Shown here piece by piece: positions 27,190-35,921 of a DNA stretch of 64,000 nucleotides (the first letter of the stretch is position 1; every line of letters starts with the position of its first letter). The position numbers were made by a program, and so were the translations under genes. The stretch comes from Burkholderia sp. SRS-46 (lineage in GTDB: Bacteria; Pseudomonadota; Gammaproteobacteria; Burkholderiales; Burkholderiaceae), in the NCBI RefSeq assembly GCF_004343775.1, contig NZ_PTXL01000010.1:1-64000 (forward strand). Reading direction: 5' to 3'. The notes beneath the pieces were generated by a model, which was given only the letters and a program-made list of their open reading frames with translations, made no database searches and had not been told where the DNA came from.

Positions 27190-27487
27190 AACCGAGCCCG
27201 GATCCGATGCCTCCGCGCCGCGTCGGCGGCCGGTCGTAGGATCGGCCGTCGCGCATCCGCTCAAGCCGCTCGAGCGCCTCGGCGAACACCGCCAGCGGCG
27301 CCGCGCGCAATTGATCGTCGTGCCACGCGAGCAGCGCCGCGACGAACTCGTCCGTCTGGGATCCAGTACCCGTTCTCTTCGCTCGCGATGCCCCGGTCGA
27401 GCGCCGCGTTGATGCCGCGCTCGCTGGCGACCAGGATCTCGACAAGCTGCAGCAGAAAGCTAGTCCATGCGCCGAGCCGCGGCGCAT
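27190..27487 (-). pseudogene. Frameshifted hypothetical gene
   Basis: One frame gives WTSFLLQLVEILVASERGIN, then AALDRGIASEENGYWI. A neighbouring frame from about 27360 gives TDEFVAALLAWHDDQLRAAP and LAVFAEALERLERMRDG. Together they read as one helical protein, so a small indel has broken it. No start codon is convincing. Unknown family. Confidence 0.4.
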
Positions 27488-27562
27488 GGGCAGCGCCTGA
27501 AACGTCGTGTGATACTGTGCTTAGTGTTTGGGCGATTGCTCGAGTCTATAATTTCGGAATCC

Positions 27563-27586
27563 GATGTAAGTTGACATAAATACATC
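27563..27586. promoter_or_regulatory. Short dyad near a possible promoter
   Basis: GATGTA and TACATC are separated by 12 bases that include TTGACA. This AT-rich island in otherwise GC-rich DNA is a plausible control site, but no gene with a good start lies close behind on the plus strand. Confidence 0.25.
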
Positions 27587-27689
27587 TAGCAAACTTTTGC
27601 ATGCGTGTCTGTCCGGATGGCGCCGCAGAACGTTATGCAACGAACTTCGCCGATGGTCCCGGCCATCGGCGGACGCGCCGAGACCCGAG

Positions 27690-28136
27690 CTAATCGATCA
27701 TCTCCAGTTCATCGATCAGATCTCGCTGACCAGGTAAGGAAGCCGGAGAAGCGCGCGACCGCGCCGGCCGCGGATGGCCCGCGCGACGAAGCGTCCGCGC
27801 GATCGTATGGATCTGTTCCCACACCCGGTCCGCCTCCGTCGGTGCGAGAGTGTCCGCGGCGACCGCCAGGGCATCGACGAGCGATGCAAGCTGCGTCGAC
27901 GCACCCATCAGCGTCCAGCGCGCGCGTTCAACCTCCGCAGCCTTCCGATACGCGTCGAGCCAGGCTTCCAGCGTTCGGCGCTCGCTCTTGTCGAGTAGCT
28001 CGAGCAACGCAGTTGGCGCCGGATCGCTGCCCAAGAACGCACCGATGACACGTTGGCGAAATCGCCCGGTATCCGCTGCTTTCACTCGCCGGATCACCTT
28101 GATTTTCCGGCCATGCTCTCGAATCAGGATCGGCAT
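27690..28136 (-). CDS. Hypothetical helical protein
   Basis: 148 residues from MPILIREHGRKIKVIRRVKA, chosen because GGGGAGAGAAG ends right at this ATG. A basic N-terminal segment (residues 1-30) is followed by long helices (LLELLDKSERRTLEAWLDAY, RKAAEVERARW) and an Arg/Pro/Ser-rich tail. It resembles plasmid-borne helical accessory proteins in composition only. It is transcribed away from the structured leader at 28216-28586, and a hairpin at 28178-28206 separates the two. Function unknown. Confidence 0.55.
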   Translation of the reverse strand: MPILIREHGRKIKVIRRVKAADTGRFRQRVIGAFLGSDPAPTALLELLDKSERRTLEAWLDAYRKAAEVERARWTLMGASTQLASLVDALAVAADTLAPTEADRVWEQIHTIARTLRRAGHPRPARSRASPASLPGQRDLIDELEMID

Positions 28137-28177
28137 CTTCTCTCCCCGAGTCATCACACGCAAAGGATAGCGCAAAC

Positions 28178-28206
28178 CGCGTGTCGCGCTGATGCCGCGA
28201 CACGCG
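28178..28206. repeat. Perfect hairpin between divergent units
   Basis: CGCGTGTCGCG and CGCGACACGCG pair perfectly over 11 bases around a 7-base loop. It lies between the leftward gene at 27690-28136 and the rightward structured leader. Confidence 0.7.
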
Positions 28207-28215
28207 GACCTACCT

Positions 28216-28586
28216 GTCCAGTCTCGCGGCCTCGGGGCCGCGAGAAAGGGCGCTCGCCGCGCGGCGAGCTCGTGCTGCCTCGCGTATCCGCATGCCGCCA
28301 GCCCCTGAGCTCGTCGTCCCAAACGCGACCGTAGCCCTTCGCCGTTCCCATTCAAGGATGCGCTTCGCCGGCCGCGGCACCCGTTCGGTGCTCGCCCGTT
28401 GGGCTGCGCTCCGCATGCGGCTTTGCGTCCGTCCTTGAACGTGCCCGGCCGCGGGCTCCTTTTGTCGCGGGACGGCGAACTCAGGGGACTGGCGGCAGCA
28501 GTTCTGCCGAGGTCCAGGCACCAAAGCCCGAACCCCTACGCGGGGACAGGGAATCTTGGGGCCCGGTCAGCACAACAGCCAAACCG
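28216..28586 (+). repeat. Structured leader element, copy A
   Basis: About 370 bases, nearly identical to copy B at 31782-32150, and non-coding. It opens with a hairpin (CTCGCGGCC/GGCCGCGAG). A long closing stem follows (GCCGCCAG-CCCCTGAG against CTCAGGGG-CTGGCGGC) that encloses a second stem (TTCAAGGA/TCCTTGAA) and a GC-rich core with GTTCGGTGCTCGCC and CTCCGCATGCGGCTT. It ends 35 bases before the DUF3560 gene. Related folds occur at 34434, 36775 and 39528. Candidates: a promoter active on single-stranded DNA, or a structured RNA leader. Confidence 0.75.
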
Positions 28587-28620
28587 TTCCAGCCGCGTCA
28601 ACCTTCACAGGAGAAAGCTC

Positions 28621-29421
28621 GTGAACAAGTTCCAGCAACGCCAGCACGACCGTCGCGCGCGTCTTGAGGCACGCGCCAGCAAGGCACGCTCCGCATCCCA
28701 GATCGTCTACACCGCCGCCAAACAAATGGCCTCGGTGATTCCGTGCGGTCAACCCGTGTTGGATGGCCACCACTCGGAATCGCGCGATAGGAGCTATCGC
28801 AACCGCATCCACAAGACGATCGGGAAGTCGTTTGCGCTCGCCGATCACGCGGATGAACTCGACCGTCGGGCCGCCGCAGTCGGCAAAGGCGGGATCTCCA
28901 GCGACGACCCGGACGCGGTGGCCAAGCTGCGCGCGCAGCTGACCGAGCTGGAGGATCGTCACGACCGGATGAAACGCACCAACGCCCTGGTGCGCCGCGA
29001 TGACCGTGCCGGTCTTGCCCGCATGGGATACAAGCCCGACACCATTGACAAGCTCTTTGCGCCGGATCACGCCGGCCGTATCGGCTTCGCGTCGTACGAG
29101 ATCACGAACAGCAGCGCGAACATCCGCCGAATTCGCGATCGCATTGCGCAGCTCGAGAAAATCGCCGCGCGCAGCTCGGTCGAGCATCAAGGCGAAGGCT
29201 ACCTGTATCGCGAGGACATCGAAGACAACCGCGTGGCGTTCATCTTTGACACCAAGCCCGCGAAAGACCTGCGCGAGCTCCTGCGTCGCAATGGGTTTCT
29301 GTTTAGCCCCACACGCTCCCCTGATGGGACGTCCGCCTACGTTCGCAAGCTGACCCCGGCCGCGATCAGCACGGCGACCTGGCTGCGCCCGCAGATCGAC
29401 CAGCTCCTCGCCGCTTCCTAA
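28621..29421 (+). CDS. DUF3560-type protein of the plasmid leading region
   Basis: 266 residues from the GTG at 28621, with AGGAGAAAGCTC just upstream. The N-terminal half is basic (FQQRQHDRRARLEARASKAR), followed by SESRDRSYRNRIHKTIGKSF, the DUF3560 signature. A coiled coil (VAKLRAQLTELEDRHDRMKR) and the segment GRIGFASYEITNSSANIRRI come next. The last third (VAFIFDTKPAKDLRELLRRN) ends in a small domain often appended to such proteins. DUF3560 proteins are regular members of conjugative leading regions and their activity is unknown. It sits directly behind leader copy A. Confidence 0.75.
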   Translation: MNKFQQRQHDRRARLEARASKARSASQIVYTAAKQMASVIPCGQPVLDGHHSESRDRSYRNRIHKTIGKSFALADHADELDRRAAAVGKGGISSDDPDAVAKLRAQLTELEDRHDRMKRTNALVRRDDRAGLARMGYKPDTIDKLFAPDHAGRIGFASYEITNSSANIRRIRDRIAQLEKIAARSSVEHQGEGYLYREDIEDNRVAFIFDTKPAKDLRELLRRNGFLFSPTRSPDGTSAYVRKLTPAAISTATWLRPQIDQLLAAS

Positions 29422-29430
29422 ACCACGCTC

Positions 29431-29448
29431 GGCCCGCGCGAGCGGGCC
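29431..29448. repeat. Intergenic hairpin
   Basis: GGCCCGC-GCGA-GCGGGCC, a perfect 7-base stem between the DUF3560 and C5-methyltransferase genes. There is no T-run behind it, so a classical intrinsic terminator is doubtful. Confidence 0.6.
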
Positions 29449-29468
29449 ACGCTTTCCGGAGAAGAACC

Positions 29469-31370
29469 ATGGATATGAGCCGAACCTACAACGTGTTCAC
29501 GATGTGCAGCGGCTTGGGCGGGGGGGCCAAGGGCTTCCAACGAGCACTGTCCCGCGTCGGGAACATGACTGCGACGTGGCGCTGCATCGGTGGCATCGAC
29601 AACGATCCGGCCGCCGCCCGCGACTTCGAGAAGCTCGTCGGCACGCCGTGCACGGTGATGGACCTGTTCACGCGCGAGCAGTACACGGCGTTTCACGGCG
29701 CCGAGCCGCCGGCAGGTTGGCGCGAGGCAACCGCCGAGGACGTCCGGCGCGCCGCCGGCTACCAGCACCCGCACTGTGTGTTCATCTCGTCACCGTGCAA
29801 GGGCGCATCGGGGCTGCTGTCGGAAACACTCAGTCGCACGCCGAAGTACCAGGCGCTCAACGAGCTAACGCTGCGATGCGTGTGGCTGATGTGCGAGGCA
29901 TGGAAGGATGATCCGGTCGAGCTGATCGTGTTCGAGAACGTGCCGCGCCTCGCGACGCGCGGGCGCCATCTGCTCGACCAGATCGGCCAGATCTTCCAGC
30001 ACTATGGCTATGCCAAGAACGAGACGACGCACGACTGCGGCGTGATCGCGGGCCTCGCGCAAAGCCGCAAGCGATTCCTGCTCGTCGCGCGGCACATGGA
30101 AAAGGTGCCGGCGTGTCTGTATGAGCCGCCCGTGAAGCGCCTGCAGGGCGTCGGCACGCTGCTCGGCCGCATGCCGCTGCCGGGCGACGTCGAGGCCGCC
30201 GGCCCGATGCACCGCGTGCCGTCGTTGCAGTGGAAAACGTGGGTGCGCCTTGCGTTCGTCGAAGCGGGCAGCGACTGGCGTAGCCTGAACAAGCTAGCGG
30301 TCGAGAATGGCCATCTGCGCGACTACCTGATCGTGCCGGACATGCACAACGGCGTGCTGGGCGTGAACCGATGGGAGGAACCGTGCGGAGTAGTGGCCGG
30401 CGCGAGCCGCCCGGGCAACGGCAGCTTTTCGGTAGCGGACCCACGCGGGCCGGCCGACGCCGCGCAATACCAACAGTACGGCGTACTCGACTGGAACGAC
30501 CACGCCGGCACGATCACCGGCCAGAAGTCGCCCGGCCAAGGTACCTTCAGCGTCGCGGATCCTCGCACGGGCGTGAAGCACAACAACTGCTTCCGCATCG
30601 TGCCATTCGATCAGCCGGCCGGCGTTGTCACTGGCGGTACCGGGCCCAGCGCCGGCGGTCAAGGCGTTGCCGACCCGCGGCCGCCGGCCGGCCCGCTCTT
30701 CAGCAAGTACAAAGTGACCGACTGGGCCGGCCACGCCGGCACGGTAATCGGAGGCGACGACCAGGGCGCGTATGCGGTCGCCGATCCACGGTCGACCACC
30801 GGCTTCGAAGGAGCTGGTAAATACCGAGTGACCGGTTTCGACGAGCCGGCCGGCACGGTCATCGCGCGCAGCGACAGCGGCCAAGGTGCTTTTGCTGTCG
30901 CCGACCCGCGCCCGGGCATGCGGCGCGAGCGCGGCGACGCATACCTCACCGGCGGCCACTACGGCGTAGTCGGCTGGGACCAGCATAGTGGCGCAGTATC
31001 AGCGGCCGCCGGCCACGACAACGGACGCTGGTCCGTCGCCGATCCGCGCCTGCCTGCGGCGAACGAGAAGACCATCGCGATCATTCGCGCGCTCGACGGC
31101 ACGTGGCATCGCCCATTCACCACGCTCGAGCTGGCTGTCCTGCAGTCGCTCGCCGAGCCCGAGGAATATCTCGAACTCGAGGGCCTGTCCGACCAGGCAT
31201 GGCGTGAGCGCATCGGCAACGCCGTGCCGCCCGACGCCGCAGAGGCAATTGGCGAGGTGATGGGGACGACGCTGCTGCTCGCCGAATCCGGTGAGACGTT
31301 CCGGCTTTCGTCGACGCCGGTGTGGGTACGCCCAGTCGCGATTGCGCTGACCCTGCCTGGCAGCCTATAG
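29469..31370 (+). CDS. DNA (cytosine-5) methyltransferase with six internal repeats
   Basis: 633 residues. The catalytic Cys lies in FISSPCKGASG (about 105-115) and the ENV motif in IVFENVPRL (about 153). AGLAQSRKRFLLVAR matches the QxRxR motif, and RIGNAVPPDAAEAIGEVM is motif X. From about residue 293 to 528 the target-recognition region is replaced by six degenerate tandem units of 35-45 residues. Each has the form YxVxxWxxxAGTVxG, then a Gly/Ser loop, then the constant VADPR. Plasmid C5 methyltransferases protect incoming DNA from host restriction. The repeats may widen sequence choice, which is inference. The ATG follows TTTCCGGAGAAGAACC. Confidence 0.9.
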   Translation: MDMSRTYNVFTMCSGLGGGAKGFQRALSRVGNMTATWRCIGGIDNDPAAARDFEKLVGTPCTVMDLFTREQYTAFHGAEPPAGWREATAEDVRRAAGYQHPHCVFISSPCKGASGLLSETLSRTPKYQALNELTLRCVWLMCEAWKDDPVELIVFENVPRLATRGRHLLDQIGQIFQHYGYAKNETTHDCGVIAGLAQSRKRFLLVARHMEKVPACLYEPPVKRLQGVGTLLGRMPLPGDVEAAGPMHRVPSLQWKTWVRLAFVEAGSDWRSLNKLAVENGHLRDYLIVPDMHNGVLGVNRWEEPCGVVAGASRPGNGSFSVADPRGPADAAQYQQYGVLDWNDHAGTITGQKSPGQGTFSVADPRTGVKHNNCFRIVPFDQPAGVVTGGTGPSAGGQGVADPRPPAGPLFSKYKVTDWAGHAGTVIGGDDQGAYAVADPRSTTGFEGAGKYRVTGFDEPAGTVIARSDSGQGAFAVADPRPGMRRERGDAYLTGGHYGVVGWDQHSGAVSAAAGHDNGRWSVADPRLPAANEKTIAIIRALDGTWHRPFTTLELAVLQSLAEPEEYLELEGLSDQAWRERIGNAVPPDAAEAIGEVMGTTLLLAESGETFRLSSTPVWVRPVAIALTLPGSL

Positions 31371-31389
31371 CGCGGACTGCGACCTATGA

Positions 31390-31411
31390 GCGGCCCGCCG
31401 CGGCGGGCCGC
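31390..31411. repeat. Perfect 22-base GC palindrome
   Basis: All 22 bases, made only of G and C, are self-complementary. It lies between the methyltransferase stop and the ribosome site of the next gene (CAAGGAGTCGAG). Confidence 0.7.
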
Positions 31412-31428
31412 CTTTCCAAGGAGTCGAG

Positions 31429-31749
31429 ATGAAACAGCAACGCTTTCTGTTCCCGGACGAAGCCGACGCGATCGCATACTGGTCGGACAAGGAAGTCAAG
31501 ATCTGGGCCGTCGACATCGCGGCGGGCCCGGCAAAGCGTCCGACCTACCGCCATACCTATTACGCGCGAGCGCGCACTGCCGAACGTGCGATCGAGTGTG
31601 TGAAGCGAAACATGCTTAGGCGGGTGGCTGGTGCGCGGTATCGCGCGCGCCTCGCCGGCCCGCGCGAGCTCGGCTGTCACCGGGTGACCGTCGAGACCAC
31701 ACCGAGGGAGTTGCATGCGATGGCGGCCGAGTTCTATCGCATCAGGTAG
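31429..31749 (+). CDS. Hypothetical small protein of the leading region
   Basis: 106 residues, MKQQRFLFPDEADAIAYWSD to MAAEFYRIR, with AAGGAGTCGAG before the ATG. Basic and soluble, with an alpha/beta look (TYRHTYYARARTAERAIECV). It follows the methyltransferase after a palindrome. Similar short proteins recur in plasmid leading regions. No activity is known and no motif seen. Confidence 0.65.
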   Translation: MKQQRFLFPDEADAIAYWSDKEVKIWAVDIAAGPAKRPTYRHTYYARARTAERAIECVKRNMLRRVAGARYRARLAGPRELGCHRVTVETTPRELHAMAAEFYRIR

Positions 31750-31781
31750 CGATGGGCGTGCACCGGACGGTGCACGCGACG

Positions 31782-32150
31782 GTCCAGTCGCGCGGCCAGA
31801 GCCGCGCGAAGGGGCGCTCGCCGCGCGGCGGGTCTGTGCTGCCTCGCGTATCCGCATGCCGCCAGCCCCCTGAGCTCGTCGTCCCAAGCGCGACCGTAGC
31901 CCTTCGCCGTTCCCGTTCAAGGATGCGCTTCGCCGGCCGCGGCACCCGTTCGGTGCTCGCCCGTTGGGCTGCGCTCCGCATGCGGCTTTGCGTCCGTCCT
32001 TGAACGTGCCCGGCCGCGGGCTCCTTTTGTCGCGGGACGGCGAACTCAGGGGACTGGCGGCAGCAGTTCTGCCGAAATCCAGGCACCAACGACCCAACCC
32101 CTACGTGGGGACAGGGAATCTTGGGGCCCGGTCAGCCTGACAGCCGAACC
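31782..32150 (+). repeat. Structured leader element, copy B
   Basis: The second copy of the element at 28216. Its first hairpin differs in sequence but keeps pairing (CGCGCGGC with GCCGCGCG instead of CTCGCGGCC with GGCCGCGAG), while the core is almost unchanged. Compensating change argues for a functional fold. It ends 24 bases before the DUF932 start. Confidence 0.75.
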
Positions 32151-32173
32151 TATCACTTACATAGGAGTGCATC

Positions 32174-33001
32174 ATGACGCTGGCATCGAAATTCGGTTAC
32201 AACGCCCCGATCGTTCGCTCGAACACGCCCCTGAGCGACGACCAGATCCGCCGTGTCGCACCGTCGATCTTCGCGACGGACAAGCACGATTCACGATCGG
32301 ACCGCTACACGTACATACCGACGATCGAGGTTCTCAACAAGCTCAGAGCGGAAGGCTTCCAGCCGTTCATGGCGTGTCAGACCCGTGTGCGCGCCGAAGG
32401 CAAGCGCGAGCACGCCAAGCACATGCTCCGGCTACGCCACGCCACGCAGGTCACGAGCTCCGACTCGCCCGAAATCATCCTGCTCAATTCGCACGATGGC
32501 TCGAGCAGCTATCAGATGCTCGGGGGCTACTTCCGCTTTGTCTGTGCCAATGGCTTGGTCCTCGGGGACAAAACGCACGACGTGCGCGTCCAGCACAAGG
32601 GCAACGTGATCGACGATGTCGTCGCCGGCGCGTACGACGTGCTCGACGGTTTCGACCTGATCCGGGAAGTCAAGCAAGGGATGGAGGCGGTCCAGCTCGA
32701 CGAAGGCGAGCAACGGGCCTACGCGACTGCCGCCCTCGCCGTGCGCTACGACGTAACCGACGCCCCGGCGCCGATCACCGAGGACCAGGTGCTCCGCCCG
32801 CGTCGTTCCGAAGACGTCCGCAACGATCTCTGGAGTGTATTCAACCGCGTACAGGAATCGATGGTGCGTGGAGGCCTGCAGGGACGCTCGCAGGCCGGTC
32901 GGCAAATCCGTACGCGCGCTGTGACCGGCATCGACCAGGACATCCGACTGAATCGCGCGCTGTGGGTGCTCGCCGATGAGATGCGCAAGCTGAAGGGCTA
33001 A
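32174..33001 (+). CDS. DUF932 protein
   Basis: 275 residues, MTLASKFGYNAPIVRSNTPL onward. VLNKLRAEGFQPFMACQTRV, KHMLRLRHATQV, then SSYQMLGGYFRFVCANGLVL and VIDDVVAGAYDVLDGFDLI match the DUF932 family widely found on conjugative plasmids and phages. A proposed relation to phage recombination or anti-defence functions is unproven. The ATG follows ATAGGAGTGCATC and directly follows leader copy B, so the same regulation as the DUF3560 gene is likely. Confidence 0.85.
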   Translation: MTLASKFGYNAPIVRSNTPLSDDQIRRVAPSIFATDKHDSRSDRYTYIPTIEVLNKLRAEGFQPFMACQTRVRAEGKREHAKHMLRLRHATQVTSSDSPEIILLNSHDGSSSYQMLGGYFRFVCANGLVLGDKTHDVRVQHKGNVIDDVVAGAYDVLDGFDLIREVKQGMEAVQLDEGEQRAYATAALAVRYDVTDAPAPITEDQVLRPRRSEDVRNDLWSVFNRVQESMVRGGLQGRSQAGRQIRTRAVTGIDQDIRLNRALWVLADEMRKLKG

Positions 33002-33008
33002 TCGACCC

Positions 33009-33033
33009 CGCGCCGGCGGCCGCCGCCGGCGCG
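33009..33033. repeat. Intergenic GC hairpin
   Basis: A stem of 11 pairs (CGCGCCGGCGG with CCGCCGGCGCG) around CCG, between the DUF932 gene and the next gene. It is followed by a pyrimidine-rich run (CTCCTCTCCTGTC) rather than a pure T-run. Confidence 0.65.
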
Positions 33034-33069
33034 CTCCTCTCCTGTCGTCAATTTTCATCGAGGTTCATC

Positions 33070-33735
33070 ATGTTCCACGACATCGCTGATCATCGGTTGA
33101 ACATCGCCGAACCGCTTCAGGCACGTACTCGTCCGGATCCTGCGACCGCGCCTGCCGTACTCGCCGACGTTCTGACGCTCGTCGGTACCGCGCAGCTGGT
33201 GCGGCAGATCCTGCGCGAAGCGTTTCCCGTCACCGCGTTTTCGATCTCCGTCTCGGAAAACGGACGCCGCTCGCAGCTGGCGATACGCTGGACGGACGGC
33301 CCGCGCGACCTGCAGGTCGCCCGATTCGTGATGCCGCTGCAGGCCACGCGCCTGACGGATGGCGGCAAAGTCGAGCGCGTCGAGCATTTCATGTTGACGC
33401 CCGCCGGGCGGCAGGTCGTCAGCCTCGCGGCCGACCGCATCGCCCTATGTCGCGAGTTCAGCGACGGCGCGGTCGAGCGGGCGCTCGCGCGCCTTGCGTC
33501 ACGCTACGCGGACTATCTGGCGCCGGACATCTCTGCGGTCATGACGGTCGCCGGCTACCGGGTGGGCCTCCTGCACGCGCTCGAGATCCCGGGCGTGCAC
33601 CGCGCGGGCGCGCGTCGATCCGGGGCGACCTTGCAAACCGACGTCGACGCGATGCTCGCCGAGTCGACCGACACGCGCGGATTTCCGCGCTCGACGACCG
33701 CCTCGCGTCTCTTCGTCCGCCGCGACGCCCACTGA
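33070..33735 (+). CDS. Hypothetical leading-region protein, possibly LPD-type
   Basis: 221 residues, MFHDIADHRLNIAEPLQART onward. The middle part (QLVRQILREAFPVTAFSISV, SENGRRSQLAIRWTDGP) recalls the large-polyvalent-protein-associated domains found in conjugative elements. The Arg-rich end (GARRSGATLQTDVDAMLAES) is probably helical. The ATG follows GAGGTTCATC. It lies in a run of same-strand genes with short gaps. The domain call is tentative. Confidence 0.6.
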   Translation: MFHDIADHRLNIAEPLQARTRPDPATAPAVLADVLTLVGTAQLVRQILREAFPVTAFSISVSENGRRSQLAIRWTDGPRDLQVARFVMPLQATRLTDGGKVERVEHFMLTPAGRQVVSLAADRIALCREFSDGAVERALARLASRYADYLAPDISAVMTVAGYRVGLLHALEIPGVHRAGARRSGATLQTDVDAMLAESTDTRGFPRSTTASRLFVRRDAH

Positions 33736-33794
33736 CCATCGCTGCCCGCCGGCCCTCGCCGGCCGAGCAGCCTCCCCGCGACCAGGACACGGTA

Positions 33795-34268
33795 ATGGAT
33801 CAGCTATTCCTGAAGATGCCCCACCTCCATCGCACGCTCGACCGGGCGCACGCCGACCTCATTGCGACGGCGCAGGCAATCGCCACGGCGCACGGCTTGC
33901 ATCCGCGTGGTCCGGTCGGTTGGGACAACGGCTTGCGCGACGCCGCACGCGTATCGCTGCACGCGTACCGGCCGAGGCATGAACGCGGAAGCCGGTACGC
34001 GGTGATACGATTTTTCGACGGCCGCTACGCGAGCGTCGAATGCGTGATGCCCGAGCAAGCCGCGCAGGCGTTGTCCGTCTCTACACGCGCGGAATTTGAG
34101 GCGATTGTGTCGCCTCGAGCTGCTCACCGTGCTGACGACGCCGGTGCCGCGGAGAGCGACGACGGTGACGCGTCGCACGCCGTCTTCCTGTCCGTCGACG
34201 TCGACGCGCAGAGTGCATCGCACGATGGCGGCCAGCGCGCCGGCGCCGTGCAGCTGCCGCTGTTCTGA
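33795..34268 (+). CDS. Hypothetical leading-region protein
   Basis: 157 residues from MDQLFLKMPHLHRTLDRAHA. A helical N-terminus is followed by a region likely to form a small beta sheet (SRYAVIRFFDGRYASVECVM), and then an acidic, Ala-rich tail that ends QLPLF. A C-terminal QLPLF-type sequence resembles the beta-clamp-binding pentapeptide (QLxLF) of replication and repair proteins. If real, this would dock the protein on DNA polymerase clamps. That reading rests on five residues. There is no enzyme motif. Confidence 0.6.
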   Translation: MDQLFLKMPHLHRTLDRAHADLIATAQAIATAHGLHPRGPVGWDNGLRDAARVSLHAYRPRHERGSRYAVIRFFDGRYASVECVMPEQAAQALSVSTRAEFEAIVSPRAAHRADDAGAAESDDGDASHAVFLSVDVDAQSASHDGGQRAGAVQLPLF

Positions 34269-34433
34269 GTCGAGCGCGCCGGTCTGCTCGCGATCGCGCC
34301 CGGCGATCGATGACGGCCCCCTCCGGGGACCATCCATGATCGCCCGGGCGCTCAGGTCCGCACGAAACACCGACCGCGCACCGCCCTCCCCGCCCTTTTC
34401 CAGCACCCCCATCCCGACACGCTCCTGACTCCC

Positions 34434-34621
34434 CTACCTGGAGCCCACGGTCGCCCGCCGTTGCCTGGCGGACCGACTCCGGATGCCGTGCGCGCGAATC
34501 GTCGCACGGCCCCGGACTCTTCAAGCGCTTTCGCGGCATATCCTCGCGCGCGCTGCGCGCTGCGGTATTCCACGGTCGCTTGCCCGCCATTCCCCAGCGG
34601 GCGCTCGCCAGCTCCAGGTAG
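34434..34621 (+). repeat. Structured leader element, variant C
   Basis: Closed by a perfect 11-base inverted repeat (CTACCTGGAGC at 34434, GCTCCAGGTAG ending 34621) that encloses a second stem (GCCGTGCG/CGCACGGC) and a GC-rich core. The region 34269-34678 holds no gene on the plus strand. The element sits about 57 bases before the methyltransferase start. Its sequence differs from copies A, B, D and E but the layout (outer stem about 190 bases apart, inner stems, GC core) is the same. Confidence 0.6.
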
Positions 34622-34678
34622 CACGGTGCGCGAGCCCTGCCGCTCCGGCTGCCTCTATCCCAACTCTTGGAGCTGACC

Positions 34679-35320
34679 GTGAGCTATTTGTTCAACGGCG
34701 ACTGCCTGGTCGCCATGCCTCGACTCGCGTCCGAATCCGTCGACTGTATCGTCACGGATCCGCCTTACCTCGTGAATTTCCGCGACCGGTCCGGCCGCTC
34801 GATCGCGAACGACGTAAGCGGCGACTGGTTGGCGCCGGCGTTCGCCGAAATGTTCCGCGTGCTCAAGCGCGACGCGGTGTGCATTTCGTTTTATGGCTGG
34901 AACAAGGTCGACCTGTTTTTCGACGCCTGGAAGGCCGCCGGCTTTCGCATCGGCGGCCACTTCGTGTTCACGAAGTCCTACGCGTCGAAAGCCGGCCTGG
35001 TGAAGTATCAGCACGAATCCGCCTACCTGCTCGCCAAGGGGCGGCCCGCGGCGCCGGCGGAGCCTATCGCCGACGTGATGCCGTTCCAGTACAGCGGCAA
35101 CCGCCACCACCCGACGGAAAAGCCGGTTTCCGCACTGCGCACACTCATTTCCGCGTTTACACAGCCTGGCGACACCGTACTTGACCCGTTCGCCGGATCC
35201 GGCTCGACCTGCGTTGCTGCGCGCGAGCTCGGCCGGCGGTACATCGGCATCGAACTGGACGCGACTTACTTTGCGGCCGCGAAGGCGCGCCTCACGGCGC
35301 CGGCCCAGGCCGCCGCCTGA
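34679..35320 (+). CDS. DNA methyltransferase (N4-cytosine or N6-adenine type)
   Basis: 213 residues from the GTG at 34679, preferred because TTGGAG lies six bases upstream. DCIVTDPPYLVNF holds the DPPY catalytic motif, with FAGSGSTCVAARELGRRYIG (SAM-binding) near the C-terminus, the beta-class order of motifs. There is no separate large recognition domain, so specificity is likely short and broad. With no partner endonuclease it is an orphan methylase, as expected for anti-restriction in a recipient cell. It lies directly behind leader element C. Confidence 0.9.
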   Translation: MSYLFNGDCLVAMPRLASESVDCIVTDPPYLVNFRDRSGRSIANDVSGDWLAPAFAEMFRVLKRDAVCISFYGWNKVDLFFDAWKAAGFRIGGHFVFTKSYASKAGLVKYQHESAYLLAKGRPAAPAEPIADVMPFQYSGNRHHPTEKPVSALRTLISAFTQPGDTVLDPFAGSGSTCVAARELGRRYIGIELDATYFAAAKARLTAPAQAAA

Positions 35321-35353
35321 CTCCTCCAATCACTTACCGATGAGGATACGACC

Positions 35354-35863
35354 ATGGGACTGACCATCACCGCCTATTGCAGCCTGGACGAAATCGACGA
35401 ACCGCGCATCGGCGGCAACGGCGACCCGCTCGACACGTTCGCGGGGCGCTTCTGCAGCGCGCCGCGCTTTCCGGATCACGCCGACGGCATCGATACCGGC
35501 CTGGTCTACCGCTATACGAACTCCTACGAGTTTCACGCAGGCAGCTACGCGATCTTCTACATCTGGCGCGAGCAGCTCGCGAAGCTCGCCGGCTACCCCG
35601 CGATCACGTTGCCGGGTCGCCGCGGCGCGTGGCACGAGAACGGCGCGATCGACGTCGGCGCCGGTCCCTTTTACGAACTGATTCACTTCTCGGCAACGAT
35701 GGGCACGATTGGCCCGCGGCTCTCCCGCAAGCTGGCCGACGACTTCAGCCGCTTCATGCACGCGGTAGACGCCGCAAAGGACAGCACCTTTGCGTTGCTG
35801 TACCGCAACTGGTTTCAGGCCTTCATGCTCGCGCGTCTGAGCGGCGCCGTGCAATTCCACTAA
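35354..35863 (+). CDS. Hypothetical leading-region protein
   Basis: 169 residues, MGLTITAYCSLDEIDEPRIG onward, with GATGAGGATACGACC before the ATG. Rich in aromatic residues (YRYTNSYEFHAGSYAIFYIW) and with a helical end (LSRKLADDFSRFMHAVDAAK). The layout suggests a compact soluble protein. It is known to me only as a plasmid-type hypothetical. It follows the methyltransferase with a 33-base gap. Confidence 0.65.
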   Translation: MGLTITAYCSLDEIDEPRIGGNGDPLDTFAGRFCSAPRFPDHADGIDTGLVYRYTNSYEFHAGSYAIFYIWREQLAKLAGYPAITLPGRRGAWHENGAIDVGAGPFYELIHFSATMGTIGPRLSRKLADDFSRFMHAVDAAKDSTFALLYRNWFQAFMLARLSGAVQFH

Positions 35864-35921
35864 CACACGCAGATCGGCCGGCCGCACGCCGCGGCCGGCG
35901 CCGCGAACACGGAGAAACACG

